DNA from: Leishmania panamensis
Lineage: Eukaryota > Euglenozoa > Kinetoplastea > Trypanosomatida > Trypanosomatidae
Direction: 5' to 3'
NCBI RefSeq assembly: GCF_000755165.1
Contig: NC_025872.1
Coordinates: forward strand, 476,792-540,791
DNA length: 64,000 bases
The notes under the pieces were generated by a model that had not been told where the DNA came from, did not search any database, and saw only the letters and a program-made list of their open reading frames with translations. Below are positions 21,901 to 30,728 of the stretch, one piece after another. Position 1 is the first letter of the stretch. Each line of letters starts with the position of its first letter. The translations under genes were made by a program, and so were the position numbers.

Positions 21901-23122
21901 TGGTCACTGCTGCTTGCCGATTAACAAATGCTTCTTTACCGGCAACTTCGTGGCGCGCTTGAAGATCGGCGATCCCCGTCGCTCGCAGGAGCGGGCCGTC
22001 GACGATCTGCGTCCACCTGACCGCATCGCTGACGAACAGAAGCGCGCCACGGAGAAGTACAACCAGTGTAATCTGGAGGCAAGCGTTGACTCGCAGGCGC
22101 TGCGCAACCTGTTGCCGGCACCACCGCTCAAGCGCGCGGAGTGCGCACCGCTCGGCTACCTGATTTGGCGCCTGGAAAGCCCAAACCTGAACGACCCCTT
22201 CTTCGAGATGCCGCAGCAGGTGCCCCTGTCGCAGCAGGAAATGCAGCTCTTCGAGGGTCGCAAGAAACATGCGGCTGTGACGCCAAACTCGAAGGGGGTG
22301 ATGTCAGAGAAAGCTGCGGGCGAGGCGTTCATCGGGTCCGGGACGACGCAGACCGACTCTCTCGGCTACATCACTCCGTTCAGTGAGCAGCGTGGTGCCT
22401 TCGTGAAGGTGGAGGGCATCCGGGGTGTGGGTGACGACGCAGCCATGTACGTCGTGGTGGTCTACATGGCCAAGGCACCGAAGGGCCATCGGGTATACTA
22501 CACGATGATACCCGACTGGGCCTCGGATGTTGGCGCCCCAATGTTCAAAGACCCCCCATTCATCTTCCAAGGTATCAAGTACGACACAAAAAACACTACG
22601 ACGTACATGCTGCTGAAGTTGTCGAAGCTGGAGAATGCGGCTACCCCGCCTGTGGTCGAGTGTATTGGGTGGACTATGAACAGGCTCTTCCTGGACGAAG
22701 TGCCGGCGCTGCGCCAAGGGCGGTATGCGCTGGCGTGGCTGACGGGACCGCTGCCCCCAGACGTGGTAAAGGAGCTTCTTACCGAGAAGGTTGGTACAGT
22801 GTTCCCAAAGCGCTTGCAGGAGAAGAGCATTAGCTTCCTTGAGCCCAAGGCCACGCTGACCATCAGTCAAGGCGACCCGGCGTGCTGCGTGGGGCTCGTG
22901 GACAACACTCCCGGTCGCGCGCAGCCGCGTCGGCTACTCATGCCAGACTCCATCAAGAAGAAGTTCCCCTCCGCCATGTGTGAGGGCATGGTGGGGTGCA
23001 CGTTGCAAAGAGCGCATGAGAAGTGCTTCGGCGGCGGCGATCCGCGGGCCCTGCTGCAGCGCATGCATACGGCGGTGCAAGAGTATCTCGATGAAAGCAC
23101 GAAGACGTTCGAGGAGTTGTAA
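18968..23122 (+). CDS. CCDC17-like protein: N-terminal C2HC zinc finger, coiled coil and C2-like regions
   Basis: The protein has 1384 residues. An N-terminal finger uses C4, C7, H20 and C26 (CPDCGLVF...H...C). A coiled coil at about 95-165 is rich in Gln, Glu and Leu (REIEQALAIQRNQQ...). Three beta-rich, C2-like segments follow, starting near residue 321 (LKLATLEGIDLSIPLD), near 879 (VDVFVDGVAGIPL) and near 1142 (VKVEGIRGVGDD). They are separated by a disordered Pro/Ser/Gln-rich centre at about 480-815. Order and spacing resemble the animal coiled-coil protein CCDC17 and its protist relatives, including the CxxC...H...C finger at the extreme N-terminus. A cytoskeletal or flagellar role is inference. 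ATG 18968 is the start because the finger begins immediately there. Confidence 0.8.
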   Translation: MPACPDCGLVFGSLSNVQIHRRSGACSMQLGASATNSALHAPQPIVYTAGYPVRPAANPTGYVGFGGYRHGKGGYDMQGAPVFLAEAEQLPHITPIEREIEQALAIQRNQQATDLAERERMMLDQQVNLVLPARQAQLQQSQEALKDQLLQMKLELFTNQQQQQSGNDMDMAFLRNEMAAMRGALSSMSMNCVSNSGPGLTRRNPRKPQQQQSSAARTQVRRERRQHGSVIDEDDSWESLDDVPRSSEYGDDYGEARGGNRSGHTLSPRSVRLLGSAPSQKLCEVLKSMQAEIRRLQVVSATRIEPPFPTASTLQPGLHSLKLATLEGIDLSIPLDEVDVSIKVYYMSYANGEYLLEPSLKRTFPRHPPPLTRHGTNVMLFTVPSLQFIVHSPKEMVVFVLQVLYRGRLLCWSAIFSKVTGSFSEGIQNTSFDLAKALQSPGDVIPGASVSGYIETDSRDVLQRAESILNRSTGNFSASPGPPFSQRQHAQLPGLPPLPPPPQGLPLLPGMPSCEGPFLPPTLEANVMLLQPTNGPVARFILPPPTGVSILEWNEVVTKHLKKMQKYPPKRKSIAPAAEKASDNGKGKRNEKHISHRKPAPPVAQRRRASPSSSSSSEDSTQSFSLCSSLCSSPSFSNRNELRSPLPPSHSMGAVIEGKTSTHPPEKRQQQRQPHRSHRSTAHFAEDRPEELSVTGTPAEQQPIMPIQEPQKPASEPAAGVSVRKPRSPDAPRSKPQTLPPSAAAPITNLAAKEATVERPPVSSNPPMARPLVPSFPSVDNKTTSPQAETPPPQAPCKVPLEDVSLVERSRLRALTGPQGNLAVPPGYKFNPNNPPCLNLDKLDVTAQPPVNACVLLGLSVPTDAPPATPKAPGHGTKGNTVDVFVDGVAGIPLDAMCSRVLVYISDALDPTTGTPKNPLRHPRVFMRVPDLIAYQNLNSSSSEPKFKAKVTSDVSDQTHAVVIVEYIKDSKGPPIVFGHCCLPINKCFFTGNFVARLKIGDPRRSQERAVDDLRPPDRIADEQKRATEKYNQCNLEASVDSQALRNLLPAPPLKRAECAPLGYLIWRLESPNLNDPFFEMPQQVPLSQQEMQLFEGRKKHAAVTPNSKGVMSEKAAGEAFIGSGTTQTDSLGYITPFSEQRGAFVKVEGIRGVGDDAAMYVVVVYMAKAPKGHRVYYTMIPDWASDVGAPMFKDPPFIFQGIKYDTKNTTTYMLLKLSKLENAATPPVVECIGWTMNRLFLDEVPALRQGRYALAWLTGPLPPDVVKELLTEKVGTVFPKRLQEKSISFLEPKATLTISQGDPACCVGLVDNTPGRAQPRRLLMPDSIKKKFPSAMCEGMVGCTLQRAHEKCFGGGDPRALLQRMHTAVQEYLDESTKTFEEL

Positions 23123-24060
23123 ATCAAACTTCGCTGATCAGTGCGCGCACAGAAAGTGGCATTTGCTGAGAGCGCGGGGGGGTGTATAGATGTCGAGTTG
23201 CTCTCAGGGGAGTAATGTCTTGTCGAGGAACACGAGTATAACTGCACAAAGTGGTAAGCCCCTTTTTTTTTCTGTAGTGCTCTTCTTTGCTTCGTGATGC
23301 GTGTTTTTTTTCCCTGGAAGAAACAGAAGAAGCGCACCTGTGCTTTGCTTCTTCTCTCTCCCTTCTTCTTCCCTCTCCCTCTCCCCTCCTCTATACACAC
23401 CTCCCCAGGCCCCTGCGCCGCCGCTCACTCCACTTCTTCTCCTACGGTGCTGTCGTCCTAGGGGGGATCATCTGTATATACGTACGTGTGTGTATGCGTG
23501 TATGGGTCGATGCCAGTCTATACGTCTTCCCTTGTATCTGTAGCTGCGATCTCCCTCTTCATATTTCTTGCTTCGATTCTCTCTTGCTTCCCTTTCAAAG
23601 GTGAGCTCTCGGTATACTCATCCCACACCCGCGCTGATGTATTCTTCGTTCTCCTTTCCCTTCCTTGTTGGCGCTCTCATCACTGCCATTACCTCTTTTC
23701 TTTGGGATTCCGTTGCTGTTATTCTTCGGGGTGCTTGATTTTCTCATCTCGCCCTTCTCCCTTCTCCTCTCTTCACTCTCTTTTCCCCCACCCCATTTGT
23801 GCGCATGAGTTTCTCTGTGTGTGTGTGTCTCCCTGGGCATCTGTGAGCCGGTGAAGGTACAGCAGTGACCTGAACCACACAATACGTGCCCTTTTAAAGT
23901 TTTCTTCTTACTTTATTGCGCATGAGGCACACACACACACAGGCGCCCACTGTCACACACCGTCCTGCGTTGTGGGGGGTGTTTTCGACCTTTAAGAAGC
24001 GTGGTCACGCATGTACATGCATCTTCTTTGGAGCTTTTTCTCTACTTATTTCCTTCTCTC
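23123..24060 (+). other. Intergenic spacer / probable 3' UTR
   Basis: Pyrimidine-rich DNA with AC and TG repeats. I see no gene. Confidence 0.6.
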
Positions 24061-24722
24061 TCTTCAAACAGGCGCCAAGATGCAAAAGTTCGAGCACTGT
24101 GTGGACACGCTGTCAAGCACAGCTGGCATGGCATCGCACATTCCAAGCAAAGCATGCAGAGGTCAAAGAAGGAGTGATGAACGGGAAGGACCCAAAGAGC
24201 TCCATATCCATTAAACCTAAAGCGCATGGATGCAAAATAGGCGATGTCTCCTACATCCCATCAGGTGAGCGGATGCGGCACCGATGCGGAAGGCATGACG
24301 AGAACACTCGGAATGGTCCCATCGAGTCCCGCAGGCTCCGATGGGAAGCGTTACCACACCACATTATAAAATACAGCAGCTTGAAGCGACTGAAGGCGGA
24401 CATGACAGGCAGGCAGAGCACAAGGCCTCAGAGAGCTCTCGCCTGCAGCTCTGGCCGACTTCCTCTTCGAGCTCATCCAACATGCATCAAACAAAAAAAA
24501 TACAGCCCCTGCCACTCGCACACCTTCGATTCACGCGGGCCGCCGTCAGGGTCCTGCTCGAGGGCGGCCCGCGTGAATCGAAGGTGTGCGATCGACCCAA
24601 GCCTGTCTGACACCCATCGCGCAGCACGTATGCGAGGAAAGAACAAGGAAAGACACGACGAGGCCGTACGACGCAGAGTCCGATTCGGCGGCCGGCGGTT
24701 CCTCCCAGGCGGCCAGGATTAA
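24061..24722 (+). pseudogene. Possible decayed ORF island of unknown origin
   Basis: The composition changes here from pyrimidine-rich to balanced, and several frames are open: one ends at TAA 24720-24722 and another runs 24341-24610. Translations are Arg/Ser/His-rich with no recognisable domain. The island holds an 8-bp hairpin (24317-24324 with 24339-24346) and the 29-bp hairpin at 24516-24591. It could be a decayed gene or a non-coding RNA-like insertion. I cannot assign it. Confidence 0.3.
24516..24591. repeat. Perfect 29-bp inverted repeat, 18-nt spacer
   Basis: The left arm 24516-24544 (begins TCGCACACCTTCGATTCACG) and the right arm 24563-24591 are perfectly complementary around an 18-nt loop. 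Flanking bases 24515 and 24592 do not pair, so the ends are sharp. The arms are GC-rich and would form a very stable RNA or DNA hairpin. Confidence 0.95.
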
Positions 24723-26346
24723 GCCGCAGTGCTGCATAGATTAGGTGTGAGCTGTGGCTGTGTGTAGGGTGGGGGCGTCGATGCGTCGATGTTTTGATCT
24801 GGTCGTGGAAGAATGGCGCGTTGGGATCAAAACCCCCAAAAAAAAATGCTTTTCTGCGCCTCCCTCCCGCGCGCGCCTATCGGGCTCGCTCGCTGGTGAC
24901 GTGGAAGGGTTTGACTTGATCATGTGCGCAATCGATCCCAGACAGTACGCCATAAAGCGACGACGACTAGGCGCGCATGCATGCCCGTGTAAATGGGAAG
25001 GGTATTCATTCTCTTTCCTTCGGTGGGCTTCATGGATGGTCGCAGTACCTCCGCTGCTGCCGCTTTGCCGCACTCGAGGGAGAAGACGACCGGGCATGAG
25101 GAACAGAGAAGGGGGAAGCCTCTCTCTTGTGTGCCTCTGTGCGTCTCTCCGGGGGGTGGAATGGGCTGAGGAAAAAAAGCACGAGGTGCTCCCCACCCTG
25201 TCTCCCTTATATTTTCAGATTCCTTGGCCGCTGTCACCAGCTCCCCCGCCCCGCCCCCCTCCGGCTCGCCCATACGGATGGAACGTTGAATTGATGTTGT
25301 TGTCAGCACAGTTCCGTAATATGTGGACCTCAGTCTTCTCGGCAAAGTGGCGCTTGACTGTTGAGGTTTCTGCACCGGGCACGAAGCAAGTCAGCAGCCG
25401 ATGGCGTCTCTCTCCCTCTCTTCTACACTCCTGCTCTGGCTTTCTTCCTACTTGAATTTTCGCGCCTTTCTTCTCGTCCTCCTCTCCCCTTTCCGTCTGC
25501 CCCTCATATGACACACCGACATCACTCTCGCTGGCCCTCCACGGGTGTCTCCTTCCTACTCCCTCTTGTTTTTCTGCCTTCCACCAACACAGCCCACTCT
25601 CTCGCGCCACCATCCAAAGTCATGTCTGCGTATCTTCGCCAACAGCTGAGCGCGTATTCGCGAAAAGCCACGGAAAACACTGAAGAGGAGCGTCCTGTCA
25701 ACCACCTCGCTTCCTCTCTCTTCTCGTTTCCCTTTTAACTCTTCGAGCCCATCGCTTTGCTTTGTGGTGTCCACTTGTCTCCCATTCACTTGGTAACTGC
25801 TCACGTGTAAGCACAGGGCCACACACACACACACACTTACCCACCCTCGTTTATTCACTTCTGCGTTAGAAAGTACAGGCAGACGCACAAAGGCGTCGGC
25901 CGCGTGTTCCTCTGCTCTGTTGGGCGGGGGTGGGCTTTTTCTCTCTCCGCCCCACGCCTACGCCCATGTTCATAGAAAACGACAATAAAAAGAAGCAACT
26001 TGACGAGTCCCAACACCACAGGACTACAGCCCGCTCTCTTTTCCTCTGCATGGGTGTATACATGTATGTCTACAGAGAGAGAGAGAGACGTGTGGGGGGA
26101 GGGAGGGTGCGTCGCGCATTTTTGCGATGGAATCGGTCAATCTCGCAGTGCTGTTTTGTGCAGACAGTTGCATTGGTAGGACTTCCCCGATCGCACCAGC
26201 GAAGCCATCACCTCTTCCTTATTCCCTAGTGCAAGGCTGACAGGGCAGGAGACGACTGAGATGCAAGCAGCAACACCACGAGCACCAACCCACCAAGGGT
26301 CACCATGGCATCCTGGATGACTCTAACGAGGGGTTGAAGACCTTGT
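24723..26346 (+). other. Intergenic spacer
   Basis: Mixed DNA, part balanced (24740-25100, 26100-26340) and part pyrimidine-rich. A 234-codon frame ending at 25455 begins only with a GTG and shows no domain. I see no supported gene. Confidence 0.5.
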
Positions 26347-27247
26347 ATGGCGAAGAGGCGTAGCGTGGGTAGCCCAGGATCGACGGTCGCAACGGTCCCG
26401 AACAGCGACGCAACGAGCCTGCGCGCGTACCGGCACGCTCTGTTCTCGCCGTGAGTGTGCAGGCTCATCCTCCACGCTGCCGCACCGGTGTCACGGCCCC
26501 ATGAGTAATTGCCGTAAGCCACCACGCTGCATCATAGCTTCACGATGGTGCACCGCCTTCACGTCAAGGCGCTCCACTCAAACCTCCGCGGTGGGATCAT
26601 GGGCCTCACAGGTACAGGCGCTATGCATGCGCGAGTCATAAACCCTGACACACTAGGCCGCGTGGGTGACAGAGACTTTGCGCTTCGTTTGCACTCTGAA
26701 CGGTCACCCTCTCCGGAAAGGAAGCGCAGTTTTCAAAGCCGGTGCCCGTCCACTGGCAAGTTATGGGCCGCACCTGCGAGGTGGGAGGCACAACAACAAC
26801 AACAACAACGGCAGCGGCGGTGGTCATACTGCGCGATGGGCTGACGGAGACATCGACGAGGCGGCGATGCAGCTGCAGAGGCGGGAAGCACAGCGCTGAA
26901 TCTGCTCGGGCAGCAGGCACAGGAAGAGGAAGAGGAGGAGCTCCACTACTTGGTCACCCACCCCCGCACGCGGCTACACCTGTCAATCGAGCGAGTAAAC
27001 GCTGAGCCGGGAAATCAACATGGCCATCTCCATCCTGATCGTCACGAGCATGCCCTTTGGCGTAGCTGAACGGCTGCTCAAGAACATTTACTCCATCAAT
27101 CCCTACGCCCGCAATCACGAGCGCGTGCCGCGGTTGAAGGTGCACAAGGCAATGACCGACTACGGTATGGTGCTGACGTGTTACACACATACACCGGAAG
27201 AGGCGAATGGGAGAGGAATGGGGGAGCGGGGGGGAGTAGCAAGCTAG
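26347..27247 (+). pseudogene. Decayed gene remnants, unidentified
   Basis: Protein-like pieces are scattered over all three + frames. Frame 1 has MAKRRSVGSPGSTVATVPNS from 26347 to a TGA at 26452-26454, more stops, then 26545-26844 with IMGLTGTGAMHARVINPDTL. Frame 2 has 26666-26899, then 27020-27247 with LLKNIYSINPYARNHERVPR. Frame 0 is open at 26742-27005 across an AAC/CAA triplet run. This reads as one coding region broken by stops and frameshifts. I could not identify the parent family. Confidence 0.4.
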
Positions 27248-27620
27248 TGGGATGTGGCGTAGGTGTACAAGCGTCCCTTCCCCCCCCCTCCCTCTTCCTC
27301 TCCCTTTTCTTTCAGCTCTTTGTTTATGAGTTTTTTGAGTGGTATTGAATGCGCCGTCGACCTCACACCCTCGCACGCGTATCGATGCGCCCTTCAATAC
27401 ATCAAGTGGGCCCTGTCATCTTGTACTAATGGGGTGAACAAAAAATGCAGATCCGGCGCGCGCGCACGACGACAACTTGGACACAGTGTGATAGCAGACA
27501 CGAAATTCGTACAAGTCGCACGATGGTGCATCTTACCCTTACCGTCGGCAGCGCATTGGCTGCCGTGGTGCTTCTTCTTCGCGAAGTCGACAATGGCAAG
27601 GCGCAGAAAACTAAACCACA

Positions 27621-27689
27621 CCTTATCGTTTTCTTTCACTCTACCCCCCCCCCCCTCTTCGTCTCCTTCACGGATTCACCGCGCTGCAG
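27621..27689 (+). promoter_or_regulatory. Predicted trans-splice acceptor for the membrane glycoprotein gene
   Basis: A pyrimidine tract containing a poly-C run is followed by AG at 27688-27689. It lies after an in-frame ATG at 27593 and before ATG 27818, with no ATG between. This favours the shorter protein, which then begins just ahead of a signal peptide. Confidence 0.55.
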
Positions 27690-27817
27690 TGTTAGGGTCT
27701 AGTCCTAGTGTACCTCGCCTGCTTTTCTCTGCGCTCCGCCTCCTGAGCTTTTCTGGCGCCGAGCTCTTGGTCTCTGGCGTGCGACTTAGCACGAAACTTA
27801 CGCGAAGCCGAAGCGCA

Positions 27818-28858
27818 ATGACTTCCACTACCGACAACACGAGCTGTGGCCGTCATCAGCGGCGTCTTGGCGACTCCGTAGTGGTGTCTCGGACTTTCTT
27901 TTACATGGTTATCGGCGTCCTCCTGTGCCTCCCCGTGTCGAGCTCCGCTGCGGGCTACAACGCATCTGCGCATGTGAACAGCGACTTCGCCGTCAATGCT
28001 CTTACTAGTGAACTCAAGGTGATCATGCTGGTGGAGAGCTCCCCTCGCAACTTCAGCTCAGATGCCTTCCTCGGTAACTTATACAATCTCTACTCAAGCG
28101 CCGATACAGCCATCGCGAACATCAGCTGTGTGTCCATCGTGAACTGGTGTGCCTCGAATTCCAATGTGCTCAACACCACCATCTCGTGTCCTAACGGCAC
28201 CAAGTACAACAACAACTCGAACTACACCTACGTGTACGTGCAGGTGCAGCTGAGCGGGTGGGACAGGTCGACGACGGTGCTTCCCAGCAGCGTCGACCTC
28301 TCCTCTGCTGGTGTCATCTCGAACTCGATCGTCACCTACTTCCCTGGTCTTTATAATCCAGACCTGAACACGTCGGGAACAGGTGGCGGCCTCATCCTGG
28401 AGTTCACGTCTGATTTAGTGCTCACCTACGCCGTCTTTGGGGTCCTGATGGCCATCGCCGTGTTCGCCTTTATCGGGGTGGCGGTGTGCGTCTGTCTGTG
28501 TGACAATCGCCAGCTCAATCGCAACAAGAGCGTCATGGACCGAGCCATTCGAGCCGTGCATCTCAACTATGTGGCCGCCCTCTACGGCCGTAGACGGCAC
28601 CAGCAGCAGCAGCCCGCCCCGGCAGGCTTCAACGAGCACTACAACATGTATGCTGACATAACGTACAACGGGTCTGCTGACGCGCTGCGTGTCTCACAGC
28701 ACTCACTGAACTCGCCACAGACCAACGGGGGACAGGCAACGGCTCGAGGCAACGACTGGGTCTACTCGCCACGGGAGGCTGACAATACCCATGAGATGGA
28801 GGAGGTGGGCGATCCGCAGTCAAGAGACTGGGACAGCGCAAAGCACAAGAGGATGTGA
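27818..28858 (+). CDS. Putative type I surface/secretory-pathway membrane glycoprotein
   Basis: The protein has 346 residues. A hydrophobic signal peptide lies at about 27-45 (TFFYMVIGVLLCLPVSSSAA). A luminal or extracellular domain at about 46-200 carries eight N-glycosylation sequons (NAS, NFS, NIS, NTT, NGT, NNS, NYT, NTS) and three cysteines. One transmembrane helix at about 202-228 is followed by a basic, Gln-rich tail of about 118 residues ending KHKRM. No enzyme motif is seen. An in-frame ATG at 27593 would add 75 residues, but a polypyrimidine tract and acceptor lie between the two ATGs. The family is unknown to me. The topology suggests a cell-surface, flagellar-pocket or endosomal protein, and the tail could carry sorting signals. 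Confidence 0.8.
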   Translation: MTSTTDNTSCGRHQRRLGDSVVVSRTFFYMVIGVLLCLPVSSSAAGYNASAHVNSDFAVNALTSELKVIMLVESSPRNFSSDAFLGNLYNLYSSADTAIANISCVSIVNWCASNSNVLNTTISCPNGTKYNNNSNYTYVYVQVQLSGWDRSTTVLPSSVDLSSAGVISNSIVTYFPGLYNPDLNTSGTGGGLILEFTSDLVLTYAVFGVLMAIAVFAFIGVAVCVCLCDNRQLNRNKSVMDRAIRAVHLNYVAALYGRRRHQQQQPAPAGFNEHYNMYADITYNGSADALRVSQHSLNSPQTNGGQATARGNDWVYSPREADNTHEMEEVGDPQSRDWDSAKHKRM

Positions 28859-30560
28859 GAAAGAGTGACAGAAGACAACGCTGTGTGTGCATGTTTGTCA
28901 GTATCTCCCACCTGTCCTCCTCGCCATCCATGCCACGACTCATTGTCTGGGAGGCACAAAGACAAGGAATGGGAAGCACTGGATGGTGAAACGCAGCGAC
29001 CGTGCACAGGTGCTGGCCAAGTCTCATTCCCTTCCCGGTGTCTCTCTGCTACACTGGTTAGATTATTATCGTCGCCTCCTCACACGCACACATACGCGCT
29101 TCTCCTTGGTGCCCACCGCCGCTATCACCGGTGCTACCTCTTTCCCCCGACATCTGCTTTCTCTTGCCCATTCGCTTGTGTTCTTCGCAGCCCTCTCTCT
29201 CTCCCTCTGTGGGTACCTGTGCCGAGCACACCGCGGCCGCCGTCTTCTATATAAGGCTCTTCTGTTTGCTTCCTCTCTCTCTCTCTCTGAGGATCTAAGC
29301 GTCTGCGCATCGTGTGAGCTCACCACTGCTCCTGCGCGTGGTAGTCTGCAGGCGTGGGTGGACTGTACACGGATCGCCCCCTCTCTCGTTTTTTGCTTTT
29401 GTTTTTTTTTGTTTTTTGCGCTCTACCCACGCTCGACAAGAATCAATCAGAGAAGGTGAAAAGGGGGGAGGCGGGGCACAAGATGGAGGGAGGCGAAGAC
29501 CCACAAGAGCGCCTTGACAACGCTCAAGAAGCTGCCACGGGGAACTGAAGAGCAGAGGCAAAAGGCACAGATGTGCGGGCGTTGTGGACACTCGCTCCAT
29601 GCTATGGACCCATACCTCAGCATGTATTTGCGTTTCTCTGCGTGTACGCAATAAAACGCACGTATGTGGTTGCATATCGCTGGGGAGCTGTCCCTCTCGC
29701 ATGCCTGACTCTTCCGTCTTTCCCCCCTCCCCCCTCCCCCCTATATTACGTGTAGCTCACACACACACGCCGCTCGCCTCAACGTTGTTTGGTGCTTTTC
29801 TTCTTCTCCCTCTCATCTTGAACTGGCGAGTTTCTTCGTGCTGACTTTTTCTCTTGCTTTTTTTTTTTGGAAGTGTGCGGCCCCTCCCTCTCTCTCGCTC
29901 TCTTTCGCTTGCTCGCTTGTTTAACGTCACCGTCACGACCATCCACTCACGCATACCTCCAACTACCCACTTGAAATGCCCAACGAGTGCTTAAACATGT
30001 GTGGGCGTGTATCTATGTAGAAATCTAGGCCCCCACTGCAAGGGGGCCCACTCGCGACATCACAACAGGGAAAAGATACTCCGTAGTTTCCCTCCAAGCT
30101 GTCGCTGCTGCCATCTGCCCTCCCTCTTCTCCTCCTCCTCCTTCGAAACCACTACCACCACAGCATCCCCTTCTCAACTACGTATTGGCAGAGAACTGCA
30201 CGCTACACACGTACACTCGCACACCAGCTGCAGCTGTCGTAGGAATACGGTCTAACAATTTCCTCTCTTTTCGTTTAGCTCTTACCGCTCATATTTCCCC
30301 TCTCCCCCCACCCGCCCTCCCTTTCGTCCTCCTCCGTCGTTCTTCGTTACTCCGACCCCTTCACGGGATGCTTCGCTGTGTCCTTCTGGTGTTGCAAGTC
30401 TGACACCTCATAATCGCTCGCCCACTGGTGCCATACATATCCCTGCAGACCGAAGGTGTCCCACACTAATTCCCCTTTCCCTTTCATTCGCCTTACGCCC
30501 TGGTGAGTGCAGAGACGCGTTATCATTTCGTAAAGGCACTCACCTCAGAGGGGCAGACCT
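28859..30560 (+). other. Intergenic spacer
   Basis: Pyrimidine-rich spacer. A strong T-rich tract at about 29380-29430 followed by AG near 29440 could be a stray acceptor, but only a 21-codon ORF follows it (29483-29548). A 7-bp hairpin (30028-30034 with 30042-30048) is also present. I see no supported gene. Confidence 0.55.
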
Positions 30561-30597
30561 TCCCCCCTCCCCCTTTCCCCCTTCGTGGCTGTGACAG
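30561..30597 (+). promoter_or_regulatory. Predicted trans-splice acceptor for the farnesyltransferase beta gene
   Basis: A C/T tract is followed by AG at 30596-30597. No ATG intervenes before 30729, which gives a 5' UTR of about 132 nt. A second candidate AG lies near 30659. Confidence 0.45.
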
Positions 30598-30728
30598 ACG
30601 CACGGACGCAGCTCCCTAGTCCATTCTCTGGATACCGGCTACCGACGTTCGACATTGCCTCTCCGCAGCCGTTGTCTCCCCGTCCCCTCCCCCCCCCACA
30701 CACACACTCGCCTCTCTCTCGAATCATC

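Noticed and set aside
27593..28858. Longer start for the membrane glycoprotein (421 aa)
   Set aside because: A poly-C/T tract and AG lie between 27593 and 27818, and the longer form would bury the signal peptide.
29483..29548. 21-codon ORF after a strong T-rich tract and AG
   Set aside because: Far too short. The tract could be a chance C/T run in a spacer.
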